Translations under genes and position numbers: made by a program
Shown here: in pieces, positions 1 to 8,315 of the stretch
Layout: each line of letters starts with the position of its first letter
How positions within the stretch are numbered: position 1 is the first letter of the stretch
DNA from: Bog-473 sp963807675
Lineage (GTDB): Bacteria > Actinomycetota > Acidimicrobiia > Acidimicrobiales > RAAP-2
DNA: 64,000 nt
Assembly: GCA_963807675.1 (NCBI GenBank)
Contig: CAWECP010000012.1
Location: 372,001-436,000, forward strand
Direction: 5' to 3'
Notes under the pieces: generated by a model
Database searches by the model: none
Told to the model about the DNA's origin: nothing
The model's input: the letters and a program-made list of their open reading frames with translations, nothing else

Positions 1-1
1 G

Positions 2-703
2 TCGCTGCACGCGTCGCTCGAGCGGCTGCAGACCGACCACGTCGATCTGCTGCAGGCGCACCGCTACGACTACGAGGCGCCCTTGGAGGAGACCCTGCGC
101 GCCTTCGACGACCTGGTGCGCCAGGGCAAGGTGCACTACGTCGGCGTGTCGGAGTGGACGGCGGAGCAGATTGAGGACGCACTGCGCCTGGCCGACGAAA
201 TGGGGTTCGACCGCATCGTGTCCAACCAACCTCAGTACTCCCTGATTTGGCGGGTCATCGAGGCGGAGGTCGTCCCGCTGTGCGAACGCGAGGGCGTGGG
301 GCAGATCGTGTGGTCCCCGCTGGCCCAGGGCGTCCTGACCGGCAAGTACCTCCCGGGCGGGTCCAAGGCGCCGGCGGGATCGCGTGCCGTGGGGCCCGAG
401 GGGTCGGAGATGGACTGGCTGCTGCGCGACGAGGTGCTCGACCCAGTCCAGGCCTACGCCGAGCTGTGCCGCCAGGCGGGCTACACGCCGGCGTCGGTCG
501 CCTTGGCCTGGGTGCTGCGCAACCCGAACGTGAGCAGCGCCATCGTCGGCGCCAGCCGGCCCGAGCAGATCTTCGAGAACGCCAAGGCGCTCGACGTCAC
601 GCTCGAGGAGGATTTCGTCGAGGCGCTCGAGAACGCCCTCGAGCCGACGACGCTGTTCGACCCGGCCTTCACGTTCAGCCCGGCGAGCCGAAACGAGATG
701 TGA
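2..703 (+). CDS. Aldo/keto reductase, C-terminal part (5' end outside window)
   Basis: NAD(P)H-dependent oxidoreductase of the aldo/keto reductase superfamily, cytosolic, probably reducing aldehydes or ketones. The frame is already open at base 2, so the N-terminal catalytic Asp/Tyr part lies outside the window. Visible family signatures are the strand with LLQAHRYD, the segment GKVHYVGVSEW, the SNQPQYSL stretch, the WSPLAQGVLTGKY loop and the cofactor-binding VSSAIVGASRPEQI near the C-terminus. This pattern fits the YghZ/Kv-beta-like branch. It converges on and overlaps by 29 bases the reverse-strand SnoaL-like gene. Substrate is unknown. Confidence 0.9.
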   Translation, partial: SLHASLERLQTDHVDLLQAHRYDYEAPLEETLRAFDDLVRQGKVHYVGVSEWTAEQIEDALRLADEMGFDRIVSNQPQYSLIWRVIEAEVVPLCEREGVGQIVWSPLAQGVLTGKYLPGGSKAPAGSRAVGPEGSEMDWLLRDEVLDPVQAYAELCRQAGYTPASVALAWVLRNPNVSSAIVGASRPEQIFENAKALDVTLEEDFVEALENALEPTTLFDPAFTFSPASRNEM

Positions 704-1142
704 ACTGGCGCACCTCCAGCGTGGAGTGCGTGCGGTGCTCCTCGAAGACCCGGGTGTAGCCCGTATGGGCTATCCGCCAGCCCGCAGTCGTCAGCGCGTA
801 GCGGTCGTCGTAGAAGGCGGTCCCGCCGATCTCGACGTCGGCCGCCGGCACGATCACGCGGTCCTGCAGGTACCAGGTGCCCGAGGCCGTGGTGTCCGAG
901 GTGAAGGAGATCTCGGGATGATGGCCGTGGTGCTCGGTGACGATGCCGGGGTCACCCAAGACGCTCTCGAGCCACCGCACAATGGCGGCGCGGCTCTCGA
1001 GCACCGTCTTGCCGTCCTCGTAAGCCGCCGTGGCGTCCTCGGTCAGCAGCGCACCCAGCTGGTCGAACTGCTTGAGGTCGAGGTGGCGGAAATAGGCGTA
1101 CTTCAGGCGACGGATGGCCTCGAGCTCGACCGCGGTGTCCAT
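675..1142 (-). CDS. SnoaL-like / NTF2-fold protein
   Basis: A 155-residue protein of the NTF2-like alpha+beta barrel superfamily (SnoaL-like polyketide cyclase or dehydratase-related). The N-terminal helix with LKYAYFRHLDLKQFDQLGAL followed by LTEDATAAY is the usual SnoaL_4 opening, and the C-terminal half holds WYLQDRVI and YDDRYALTTAGWRIAHTGYTR. The start at 1142 is preferred over the longer open frame because GGGGAG lies just upstream and homology begins there. The frame upstream is only arginine/proline-rich shadow. Members bind small hydrophobic molecules or act as ring-opening or dehydrating enzymes; nothing here fixes the substrate. Confidence 0.82.
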   Translation of the reverse strand: MDTAVELEAIRRLKYAYFRHLDLKQFDQLGALLTEDATAAYEDGKTVLESRAAIVRWLESVLGDPGIVTEHHGHHPEISFTSDTTASGTWYLQDRVIVPAADVEIGGTAFYDDRYALTTAGWRIAHTGYTRVFEEHRTHSTLEVRQFTSRFGSPG

Positions 1143-1208
1143 GCCCGCTCCCCTTTCGTCCGGCGCCGGGTGGTGCCGGGGCCGCGGCCAGGGTAGTAGG
1201 AGCCGGAC

Positions 1209-1667
1209 TTGGCGGCCGGTGCCGGTGCCGACCAGCATTCCCCTGTGCCGACAGCCCCCGAGCGCCAGCGCCTGGCCGCCTACGGCGTGCTCCGCGACGA
1301 ACGCGGTCGCCTGTTGCTGGCGCGGGCGTCGCCCGCCCTCACCCTGCGGGGTCGCTGGTTCCTGCCCGGGGGCGGCGTCCAGCACGGCGAGGAGCCGCGG
1401 GAGTCGGTGCGGCGCGAGATCGAGGAAGAGTCCGGCCTAGCCGTCACCGTCGGGTCCCTGCTCGACGTGCTCTCCGACGTGCGGACCATCCCCGACGGCA
1501 GCAACCTGCACACGGTGCGCCTGATCTTCGGCGTGGACTCGTGGGAAGGCACCCTGCGCGCCGAGGTGGACGGGACGACCGACGCCGTCGCCTGGTTCAC
1601 CCCCGACGAGCTGGCCGGCCTGCCGCTGGCGCGCTACGTCCAGACCGTGGTGGACACGCTCCTATGA
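1209..1667 (+). CDS. Nudix hydrolase
   Basis: A 152-residue NUDIX pyrophosphohydrolase that hydrolyses a nucleoside diphosphate linked to another moiety. The Nudix box is complete: GGGVQHGEEPRESVRREIEE followed by ESG (about residues 56-78), with the REXXEE metal-binding glutamates present. A TTG start is used because AGGAG lies six bases before it; a GTG twelve codons later is the alternative. The stop overlaps the next start as ATGA, so this gene and the NADH dehydrogenase are probably translationally coupled. This could be a housecleaning or NADH-directed Nudix enzyme; the substrate cannot be read from sequence. Confidence 0.9.
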   Translation: MAAGAGADQHSPVPTAPERQRLAAYGVLRDERGRLLLARASPALTLRGRWFLPGGGVQHGEEPRESVRREIEEESGLAVTVGSLLDVLSDVRTIPDGSNLHTVRLIFGVDSWEGTLRAEVDGTTDAVAWFTPDELAGLPLARYVQTVVDTLL

Positions 1668-2968
1668 CCGACGAGCGGCACCACGTCGTCATCATCGGGT
1701 GCGGCTTCGGCGGCCTCTTCGCCGCACGGGCGCTCAAGCGGGCACCCGTGCGGGTGACCGTCATCGACCGGACCAACCACCACCTGTTCCAGCCCTTGCT
1801 GTACCAGGTGGCCACGGGCATCCTGTCGGAAGGGCAGATCGCGCCCGCCATCCGCGACATCCTGCGCAGGTACCGCTCGTTGCGCGTGGTCCTGGCCGAC
1901 GTGCAGCGCGTCGACATCGAGGGCCACCTGGTCCACGCCGAGGCGTTCGGCCAGCCGCTCTCCATCGCCTACGACAGCCTCATCGTCGCCGGTGGGGCCG
2001 CCCCGTCGTACTTCGGTCACGACGAGCTCCGGGCGCAGACGTGCAGCCTGAAGACGCTCGACGACGCGTTGACGTTGCGGGCCCACATCTTCGGCGCGTT
2101 CGAGCGGGCGGAGGAGGAGAAGGACGAGGAGGCCCGCCGCGCCCTCATGGCCTTCGTCGTCGTCGGCGGCGGCCCCACGGGCGTCGAGATGGCGGGCCAG
2201 CTGATCGAGCTCTCGCGGCGCGCCCTGCACCGCAACTACCGGGTCATCGACCCGCGCCAGGCCCGGGTGGTGCTGGTGGAGGGCACCGACCGGCTCGTGG
2301 GGACGATGGGACCGCGGCTGTCGCGCCTGACCGAGCGCGCCCTGACCCGGCTGGGCGTGGAGCTCCACCTCGGCGCCATGGTGACCGGCATCGACGAGAC
2401 CGGGGTCGTGCTGACGAAACAGGACGGCCAGACGGTCCGCATTTCGGCCGCCACCAAGGTCTGGGCCGCCGGCACGCGGGCCGCGGGGCTGGGCGCCGCC
2501 ATCGCCGAGTCGGCCGGGGCCGAGGTCGACAAGGGGGGCCGGGTGGTGGTCGAGCCGGACTGCTCGCTGCCGGGGCATCCCGAGGTGTTCGTCGTGGGCG
2601 ACCTGATGGCACTCGACGAGCTGCCCGGCGTGGCCGAGGTGGCCATGCAATCGGGACGCCATGCGGCGCGCACCATCGTGCGCCGCCTTTCGGGCAAACC
2701 GGCCCGGCCTTTCCGCTACCGCGACCTGGGGACGCTGGCCGTGATCTCGCGGTTCGGGGCGGTAGCCAAGGTGGGACCGCTGCGCATCGGCGGATTCGGC
2801 GGCTGGTTCATCTGGCTCGTCGCCCACATCACCTTCCTCACGGGGTTCAAGAACCGGTTCGGCGCGCTGGCCCGCTGGGCGGTGAGCTTCGTGGGCCGCG
2901 GCCGCTACGAGCGGGCGCTGACCGGGAACTGGATGGCCGGCGAGGAGTACCGGCGGGATTCTGCGTAA
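1664..2968 (+). CDS. ndh: Type II NADH:quinone oxidoreductase (NDH-2)
   Basis: A 434-residue single-subunit FAD-dependent NADH dehydrogenase that passes electrons from NADH to quinone at the inner membrane face without pumping protons. Two Rossmann motifs are visible: IIGCGFGGLFAARAL near residue 10 (FAD) and VVVGGGPTGVEMAGQL near residue 165 (NADH). The family signature NHHLFQPLLYQVATG follows the first. The FAD-closing segment EVFVVGDLMAL is present, and a C-terminal amphipathic/hydrophobic region (GGWFIWLVAHITFLTGFKN) matches the membrane-anchoring tail. The start overlaps the Nudix stop (ATGA). Confidence 0.93.
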   Translation: MTDERHHVVIIGCGFGGLFAARALKRAPVRVTVIDRTNHHLFQPLLYQVATGILSEGQIAPAIRDILRRYRSLRVVLADVQRVDIEGHLVHAEAFGQPLSIAYDSLIVAGGAAPSYFGHDELRAQTCSLKTLDDALTLRAHIFGAFERAEEEKDEEARRALMAFVVVGGGPTGVEMAGQLIELSRRALHRNYRVIDPRQARVVLVEGTDRLVGTMGPRLSRLTERALTRLGVELHLGAMVTGIDETGVVLTKQDGQTVRISAATKVWAAGTRAAGLGAAIAESAGAEVDKGGRVVVEPDCSLPGHPEVFVVGDLMALDELPGVAEVAMQSGRHAARTIVRRLSGKPARPFRYRDLGTLAVISRFGAVAKVGPLRIGGFGGWFIWLVAHITFLTGFKNRFGALARWAVSFVGRGRYERALTGNWMAGEEYRRDSA

Positions 2969-3011
2969 GGTGCAGCCGGAACCGAGAAGACGACCCGCCG
3001 GGGGGCGAACC

Positions 3012-4262
3012 ATGCCGATCACCGTGACACCGACAGAGGGCCTGAGCGACCACATCAACGACATCCGGCTGCGCACGGCCCAAATTGTGAACGACCTGAT
3101 CCTGCCCAACGAGTCGCTCCTGTGGAGCGCGCGCCGGGGCCGGGCCACGGACGAGGCGCGGGCCGAGGCGAAGGCCCTGCGGCAAGAGGTCCAGGAGGTG
3201 GTCAAGAGCCAGGGGCTGTGGGCACCCCACCTGCCGCCCGAGTACGGCGGCATGGGCCTCGACTTCATGGCCCACGCCTACATGAACGAGATCCTGGCCT
3301 ACGCCGTCGGCGCGGCGGCGCTCTTCGGCGTGGTCGCACCCAACTCGGGCAACCAGACGATTCTGGTCAAGTACGGCACGGAGGAGCAGAAGAGGAAGTG
3401 GTTGCTCCCGTTGGTCGAGGGCACCATGCAGTCCGGCTTCTCCATGACCGAGCCCGAGAACGCCGGCTCGGACCCGCGTTCCATTCAGACGACGGCCGTG
3501 CGCCAGGGCGACGAGTGGGTCATCAACGGGCACAAGTGGTTCACGTCCAACGGCCTGGCCGCCGACTTCTTCATCGTCATGTGCCGGGCCAAGGAGTCCG
3601 ACGACGAGGACAGCCCCGGCCGCATGGTCCAGATCATTGTGCCCACCTCCACCCCGGGGGTGGACATCGTCCGGGGCATCGGCATTTGGGGCGCCTCGAC
3701 CTCCGATCACTGCGAGGTGCGCTACGACGACGTGCGCGTGCCGCTCGACAACACGCTGGGGCAGGTCGGCGACGGCCACCGCGCCGCCCAGGACCGGCTG
3801 GGCGCCGGGCGGATCTTCCACTGCATGAACTCGGTGGGCCAGATGTGGCGCGCCTTCGACCTCATGGTCGAGCGCCTGCTGACGCGGGAGGTGCACGGGG
3901 GCTTGCTCAAGGACAAGCAGTTCATGCAGGGCTTCGTCGCCGACAGCTACATGGATCTGCAGTCGGCGCGGCTGATGACGATCCACGCGGCCGAGAAAGT
4001 GGACCAGGGCGATCCCCAGGCCCGGACCGAAATCAGCGCGATCAAGGTGTTCGTGCCCGCGGCCTACATCCGGGTCGTCGACCGCGCCATTCAGGTCTGG
4101 GGGGCGGCCGGCGTGACGAGCGACCTCCCGTTGGCGCAGATGTACCTCGGCGCGCGCACCCTGCGCCTGGCCGACGGCCCAGACGAGGTGCACCGCATCC
4201 TGATCGCGAAGAACGTCCTGCACCACTACGAGAAGGGCCAAAGCTGGGACTTCGCCGGTTGA
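3012..4262 (+). CDS. Acyl-CoA dehydrogenase family protein
   Basis: A 416-residue flavoprotein of the acyl-CoA dehydrogenase superfamily, likely catalysing alpha,beta-dehydrogenation of an acyl-CoA. The N-terminal helical domain ends in GLWAPHLPPEYGGMGLDF. The middle beta domain contains the signature SGFSMTEPENAGSDP and INGHKWFTSNG. The C-terminal domain has DRLGAGRIFHCMNSVGQM and VWGAAGVTSDLPLAQMY, ending in RLADGPDEVHRI, where E is in the position of the catalytic base of long-chain and isovaleryl-type enzymes or an adjacent structural residue. ATG 3012 is chosen over an upstream GTG at 2970 because homology starts there. It overlaps the following SDR start by four bases, suggesting a fatty-acyl or branched-chain acyl catabolic pair. 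Confidence 0.92.
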   Translation: MPITVTPTEGLSDHINDIRLRTAQIVNDLILPNESLLWSARRGRATDEARAEAKALRQEVQEVVKSQGLWAPHLPPEYGGMGLDFMAHAYMNEILAYAVGAAALFGVVAPNSGNQTILVKYGTEEQKRKWLLPLVEGTMQSGFSMTEPENAGSDPRSIQTTAVRQGDEWVINGHKWFTSNGLAADFFIVMCRAKESDDEDSPGRMVQIIVPTSTPGVDIVRGIGIWGASTSDHCEVRYDDVRVPLDNTLGQVGDGHRAAQDRLGAGRIFHCMNSVGQMWRAFDLMVERLLTREVHGGLLKDKQFMQGFVADSYMDLQSARLMTIHAAEKVDQGDPQARTEISAIKVFVPAAYIRVVDRAIQVWGAAGVTSDLPLAQMYLGARTLRLADGPDEVHRILIAKNVLHHYEKGQSWDFAG

Positions 4263-5107
4263 CGGCGTGGGAGGCGGGCCCGGGCGTCTCCGTCTTCGCC
4301 GACGGGCTCTTCACCGGCCAGGTGGTCGTGGTCACCGGCGGCGGCACCGGCCTCGGGCGCGAGGTGGCCCACGCCGTGGCCCGGCTGGGCGGGGACGTGG
4401 TCGTCGCCGGCCGCACCCCGGCCAGCCTCGACGAGGTGGCCGCATCCATCGCGGCCGGCGGCGGGAACTGCCTGGCCGTGCCCACCAACATCCGCGAGCC
4501 CGACCAGGTGGCCGCGCTGTGCGACACCGTCTACGGGCACTTCGGGCGGGTCGACTACCTGGTGAACAACGCAGGCGGCCAATTCCCGGCCCTGCCCACC
4601 GAGATCAGCGACAACGGCTGGCGGTCGGTGGTCGACCTGAACCTGAACGGCACGTGGAACATGACCAGCCGCTTCATGGTGCCGATGACCGAGGCCGGAC
4701 GTGGCTCCATCGTGAACGTGGTCCACACCTTCTCCTTCGAGCGCGGGGCGCCCTGGTTCGTCCACTCCGGCGCGGCGCGGGCCGGCGTGGTGAACATGGT
4801 CAAGACGCTCGCTCCCTACCTCATGCGGCGCGGCGTCACCATCAATGCCTTCGCGCCGGGCGTCTTCTCGACGCCGGGCCTGGTGGCCGCCGAGCTCGAG
4901 GCGGTCGGCCGCACCGAGGAGACCTTCACCCACGAGCTGTTGGCCGAGGGGACGACGGTCCGCCTGGGCACGGTGGACGAAATGGCCGCCATGGTGCTCT
5001 ACCTGTGCTCCCCCGCCGCCCGCTACGTGTGCGGGGCGACGATCATCGCCGACGGCGCGTCGATGCAGACGAACTGGGTCAGCCTCTTCCCCGAAGACGA
5101 CATGTAG
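4259..5107 (+). CDS. SDR family oxidoreductase, 2,4-dienoyl-CoA reductase-like
   Basis: A 282-residue short-chain dehydrogenase with glycine motif VVTGGGTGLGREVA near residue 27 and the NNAGG signature. It resembles 2,4-dienoyl-CoA reductases, which lack the usual YxxxK. Here the corresponding segment is VHSGAARAGVVNM, so the Tyr position is Ser and the Lys position is Arg. The TTG start overlaps the acyl-CoA dehydrogenase stop (TTGA); no ATG or GTG lies in the first part of the frame. Coupling to an acyl-CoA dehydrogenase fits reduction of an unsaturated acyl-CoA. The Arg replacement is common in related actinobacterial SDRs as far as I recall, so it need not mean loss of activity. Confidence 0.86.
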   Translation: MTAWEAGPGVSVFADGLFTGQVVVVTGGGTGLGREVAHAVARLGGDVVVAGRTPASLDEVAASIAAGGGNCLAVPTNIREPDQVAALCDTVYGHFGRVDYLVNNAGGQFPALPTEISDNGWRSVVDLNLNGTWNMTSRFMVPMTEAGRGSIVNVVHTFSFERGAPWFVHSGAARAGVVNMVKTLAPYLMRRGVTINAFAPGVFSTPGLVAAELEAVGRTEETFTHELLAEGTTVRLGTVDEMAAMVLYLCSPAARYVCGATIIADGASMQTNWVSLFPEDDM

Positions 5108-5195
5108 GGACGCCCGCCCAGCCGGGGTTGGAGGTGCCTCCTCCGCCAGCGGCCCGTGCGACCGCGTCGCTCGGGGGCGCCCGGAACGGACCGGG

Positions 5196-6371
5196 TCAGA
5201 GATACACCACGCGGTGCACGAACGTGACCACCCACAGGACGCCTACGAGGACGGCGAGGGCGCGCAGGCTCCGGTCGGAGTCGAGCAGCACGACCGCGGA
5301 GAGCACGTAGAGGTCCTCGAAGCCGCGGAAGTCGGCGTGGGTGTCCCAGAGCGTCCTCGTCAGGAAGACGGCGAGCAGCGCCGCCACGACCCAGGCACTC
5401 TTCTCCGCCGGGCGGGCCCGCGCGCGCGGCAGCGTGAGGCCGGCCACCACCACCACCGTCAGCAGCGCCGCCAGCTCGACCAGCCACACCGCGGCATGCT
5501 CCGACGGGAGCAGGCGCAGGTTGTGCGACAGGGCCTCGGCCACGGAGACGAAGGGATAGGTAAGGTTGTTCTCCCCGTCCGAACGGAGCGGGATGGATCC
5601 GTAGACGGCCCACCCGACGGCCTGCCACGCCGCGTAGAGCGCCACGGGAAGGATGAACGCCAGATCGGCCCGACCGGGCCGCCGCCGTCGTAGCAGGACG
5701 TCGCGCGCGGCGACGAGGGCGACCCCGGCCACGACGACCAACGCCGTCTCGCGGCTGAGCACGGCGGCCGCCAGCGCCAACCCGGCCCACACGGGTCGGC
5801 CGCGGCGCAGGCTCAGCAGGCCGGCGACCACGAAGCACGCCTCGCAGATCTCCGTGAGGTCGCGCCCGAGGCTGAACAGGAAGCCGAAGTACCCGGCGAC
5901 CAACAGGCCCCAGGCCGCCCGCCGGCCGCAGTCACGGGCGAGCAGCGCAGCCAACCAGGCCAGTGCGGCCAGGGCCACGACGTTGACCACCACGAGGGAG
6001 TAGGGGACCGCCCGTTGCTGACCGGCCGCCAGCAGCCACGCCAGTGCCGGATAGGTGATCCGTTGGATCCGGTAGGCGTTGTCCAGCGTGATGCCGTACG
6101 CGGTGCGATGCAGGTTGGCCGGGTCGAGCGCCAGGCGGTAGTAGAACTGCCCGTCGTAGCCCCCTCCGGGCACGATGGCGATGCCGTGGGGGACGTGGCG
6201 CACCTGGGCGAAGGCCGAACCGACGTCGATGAAGCGTGTGATGTCCCCGTGCGCCACCACGGCGAGACGGGCCACTACGAAGGCCACGGCCAACACGGTG
6301 ACGCCGACCGCCAGCCACGCGGGGCTGTCGAGGGCGCGCGCCAAGGGTCCGTGGGGCCGCACGGAATGCAC
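5196..6371 (-). CDS. Polytopic membrane protein, GT-C / mannosyltransferase-like
   Basis: A 391-residue integral membrane protein with about nine to ten hydrophobic segments. The first segment (AWLAVGVTVLAVAFVVARL) is followed by a long extracytoplasmic loop holding GGGYDGQFYYRLALDP. That YDGQFYYRLA signature occurs in a family of actinobacterial polyprenyl-phosphate-dependent glycosyltransferase-like proteins (the hypothetical AZOBR_p60025 group). The catalytic acidic residue would be in this first loop. No neighbouring gene gives a substrate. It diverges from nothing and sits between the SDR and a methyltransferase. Confidence 0.72.
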   Translation of the reverse strand: MHSVRPHGPLARALDSPAWLAVGVTVLAVAFVVARLAVVAHGDITRFIDVGSAFAQVRHVPHGIAIVPGGGYDGQFYYRLALDPANLHRTAYGITLDNAYRIQRITYPALAWLLAAGQQRAVPYSLVVVNVVALAALAWLAALLARDCGRRAAWGLLVAGYFGFLFSLGRDLTEICEACFVVAGLLSLRRGRPVWAGLALAAAVLSRETALVVVAGVALVAARDVLLRRRRPGRADLAFILPVALYAAWQAVGWAVYGSIPLRSDGENNLTYPFVSVAEALSHNLRLLPSEHAAVWLVELAALLTVVVVAGLTLPRARARPAEKSAWVVAALLAVFLTRTLWDTHADFRGFEDLYVLSAVVLLDSDRSLRALAVLVGVLWVVTFVHRVVYL

Positions 6372-6475
6372 CTAACCGAGCGAAACTGTGAACCCTCTGG
6401 GCGCCTGCTGGCTCCCGGGTGTGATCGACGACCGGGTGGACCGCAGCCCGCGTTGCCGCCGTTGTTCCCGTCCGG

Positions 6476-7045
6476 TCAGGGAGCGGCGGCCCCGGCGCGG
6501 GCCGTGCAGACCCATCCCAACTCGTAGACCTGCACGTCCACATCGGCGAAACCGGCCTGGTGCAGCCGGCCCGGCAGGTCGTCCGGATCGATGGGGTTGT
6601 ACGTGTCGCCTTCGTGGAAGGCGGCCGAGCCCTCGTTGTAGACGCCGTCGGCCGCCACCAACACCCCGCCCGGCACCAGGACACGGGCCAGCTCGGCGAA
6701 CACACGGTCCTGCTGGGCCGCCGGTGCGATGTGGTGCAGCATGTGGAAGGAGGCAGCCCCGGTGAAACGGCCGCCGTCGAAGTCCAAGGCGGCGGCGTCA
6801 CCGAGCACGACGTCCACGTTGGCGTGCCGGCCCCTGAGCGCCGTGGCCAGCCCCGGGTCGATCTCGACCGCCGTGAGGTGCGCCGTCCTGGTGCACAGCA
6901 CGTGGGTCGTGAAGCCCGGCCCGGGGCCGATCTCGACGGCGTCGTCGCCCAGCTCCACCCCGTGCAGCGCCACCGGGAGGATGGTCTCGTGCACCAGCTT
7001 CCGCCAGTCCTCACTCGCGCAGTACTCCATGTGCGCGGCGTTCAT
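6476..7045 (-). CDS. Class I SAM-dependent methyltransferase
   Basis: A 189-residue methyltransferase of the Methyltransf_11 type. Motif I is VEIGPGPGFTTHVL (about residues 37-50), the acidic ribose-binding residue is in TAVEIDPGLA, motif II is VLGDAAALDF and the post-II segment is ARVLVPGGVLVAADGV. The C-terminal LHQAGFADVDVQVYELGWVC matches ubiE-like small-molecule methyltransferases. It lies 14 bases downstream of the amidohydrolase stop on the same strand and may be the last gene of the 10.35-6.5 kb operon. Substrate unknown. Confidence 0.87.
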   Translation of the reverse strand: MNAAHMEYCASEDWRKLVHETILPVALHGVELGDDAVEIGPGPGFTTHVLCTRTAHLTAVEIDPGLATALRGRHANVDVVLGDAAALDFDGGRFTGAASFHMLHHIAPAAQQDRVFAELARVLVPGGVLVAADGVYNEGSAAFHEGDTYNPIDPDDLPGRLHQAGFADVDVQVYELGWVCTARAGAAAP

Positions 7046-7058
7046 GGCGTGACCACCC

Positions 7059-8315
7059 TCACCCCGGTGCTTGCACCTGGTACTCGTCCTTCCACCAGCG
7101 CGCCGCGCTGACCTCGGCCGGATCGGTGCGCAGACCCGGGTCCTGGCCCAGGTCGGCCGGCGTGGGCCCGATGCGCTCGGCGATCGGGCGCAGCGCCTCG
7201 AGGTCGAAGCCGTAGCAACGGGCGGCCGTCTCGCCGAGCAGCTGGCGGGCGTCCTCCAGCGGGATGTCGCCGAAGTCGCCGCGGAGGCGCTCCTGGGTGT
7301 GCGGCCACGTACCCTCCGGATGGGGGTAGTCGGTGCCCCACATCACCACCTCGCAACCGAGCACATGGCGGCGACGGATCTCCTCCTTGGACATGGTCGA
7401 GGCGCCGATGAAGATGTTGTCGCCGAAGTAGTCCGACGGCAGCCGCGAGATCTTGCCCTTGAGCAGTGCCGCCATCTTCTTGGTCGTGTGGCCCCCGCCC
7501 ATGTACTGGTCCCACTTCCACATCATGTCAGCCGCCCAGTAGGCCGCCGCCTCGGTGACTACGTACTTGAGCCGCGGGTAGCGCTCGAAGACGCCCGAGA
7601 ACAGGAGGTGCCACATGGGCCGGGCCGCCCACCACACCACCTCGGCCAGATAGATCCCGATGTTGTCGTTGTACTCGTCCTGTGGGGCCTCGCCCGAGTG
7701 CGTGTGCACCGGGAACCCGGACGCCTGGCAGGCCGCCCACACCGGGTCGTAGTCCGGGTGGTTGTAGGGCACCAGGTCGTGCCACATCGTCGGGACCATG
7801 ATCCCGCGGATGCCCGGCTGCTCCGCCAGCCACTCGATCTCGTCCACCGATCGCTGGACGCCGTGGGTGATGGGTACCAGCGCGATGCCGCCATGGCGCT
7901 CCGGACTGCGCGCGCACATGTCGGCCAGGAAGCGGTTGTGGGCCCGGGCGCCGGCGAAGGCGAGCTCGGGGTCGGCGATGGCTCCGGCGGACAGGCCGGC
8001 CCCGAACGGCGGTGACGCCATGCCGGTGATGGCGTCGGCGTCGGCGAACATGACCTCGGCGGTCACGCCGTCGGCATCGAGCTCCTTGTCACGCTGCTCG
8101 ATGTCCCAGGCGCCGCGCAGGCCCTCCTCGTTCTCCGTCTCCCAACCCATGATGTAGTCGTAATTCATCCGGAGCTGCTGGTCCCGGTTGGCGTGGCGCT
8201 CGGCCAGGTAGTCGTCGAACTGCGGGTGGTACTTGGCGTCGAGGTAGGGCCGGTAGTCCTCGCAGGGCAACCCGGCGTGGGCGTCGGCGGAAATGATCAG
8301 GTAGCGGTCGCTCAT
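7059..8315 (-). CDS. Amidohydrolase family protein (amidohydrolase_2), first copy
   Basis: A 418-residue TIM-barrel metal-dependent hydrolase or decarboxylase of the amidohydrolase_2 / ACMSD-like family. The metal-binding opening is SADAHAG (residues 10-16, AHxG variant), a central PVHTHSGEAP supplies a histidine, and the conserved Asp is in VMWGTDYPHPEG near residue 335. The sequence ends in a DUF-like tail with ARWWKDEYQVQAPG. The start overlaps the stop of the ADC-family gene by four bases. It is clearly paralogous to the gene at 9106-10347 (shared WHLLFSGVFER/WHIIFSGVLER and YCFG-type spacing). Members decarboxylate aromatic or dicarboxylic acids or hydrolyse C-C bonds; the substrate here is unknown. 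Confidence 0.9.
   Translation of the reverse strand: MSDRYLIISADAHAGLPCEDYRPYLDAKYHPQFDDYLAERHANRDQQLRMNYDYIMGWETENEEGLRGAWDIEQRDKELDADGVTAEVMFADADAITGMASPPFGAGLSAGAIADPELAFAGARAHNRFLADMCARSPERHGGIALVPITHGVQRSVDEIEWLAEQPGIRGIMVPTMWHDLVPYNHPDYDPVWAACQASGFPVHTHSGEAPQDEYNDNIGIYLAEVVWWAARPMWHLLFSGVFERYPRLKYVVTEAAAYWAADMMWKWDQYMGGGHTTKKMAALLKGKISRLPSDYFGDNIFIGASTMSKEEIRRRHVLGCEVVMWGTDYPHPEGTWPHTQERLRGDFGDIPLEDARQLLGETAARCYGFDLEALRPIAERIGPTPADLGQDPGLRTDPAEVSAARWWKDEYQVQAPG

Noticed and set aside
1634..3268. A 544-codon minus-strand frame opposite NDH-2
   Set aside because: Antisense shadow; the forward NDH-2 has full cofactor motifs.
3122..5107. A very long plus-strand frame of 661 codons over the acyl-CoA dehydrogenase and SDR genes
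   Set aside because: Only its last 280 codons are a real SDR; the first part is an Arg/Gly/Pro-rich shadow of the acyl-CoA dehydrogenase.
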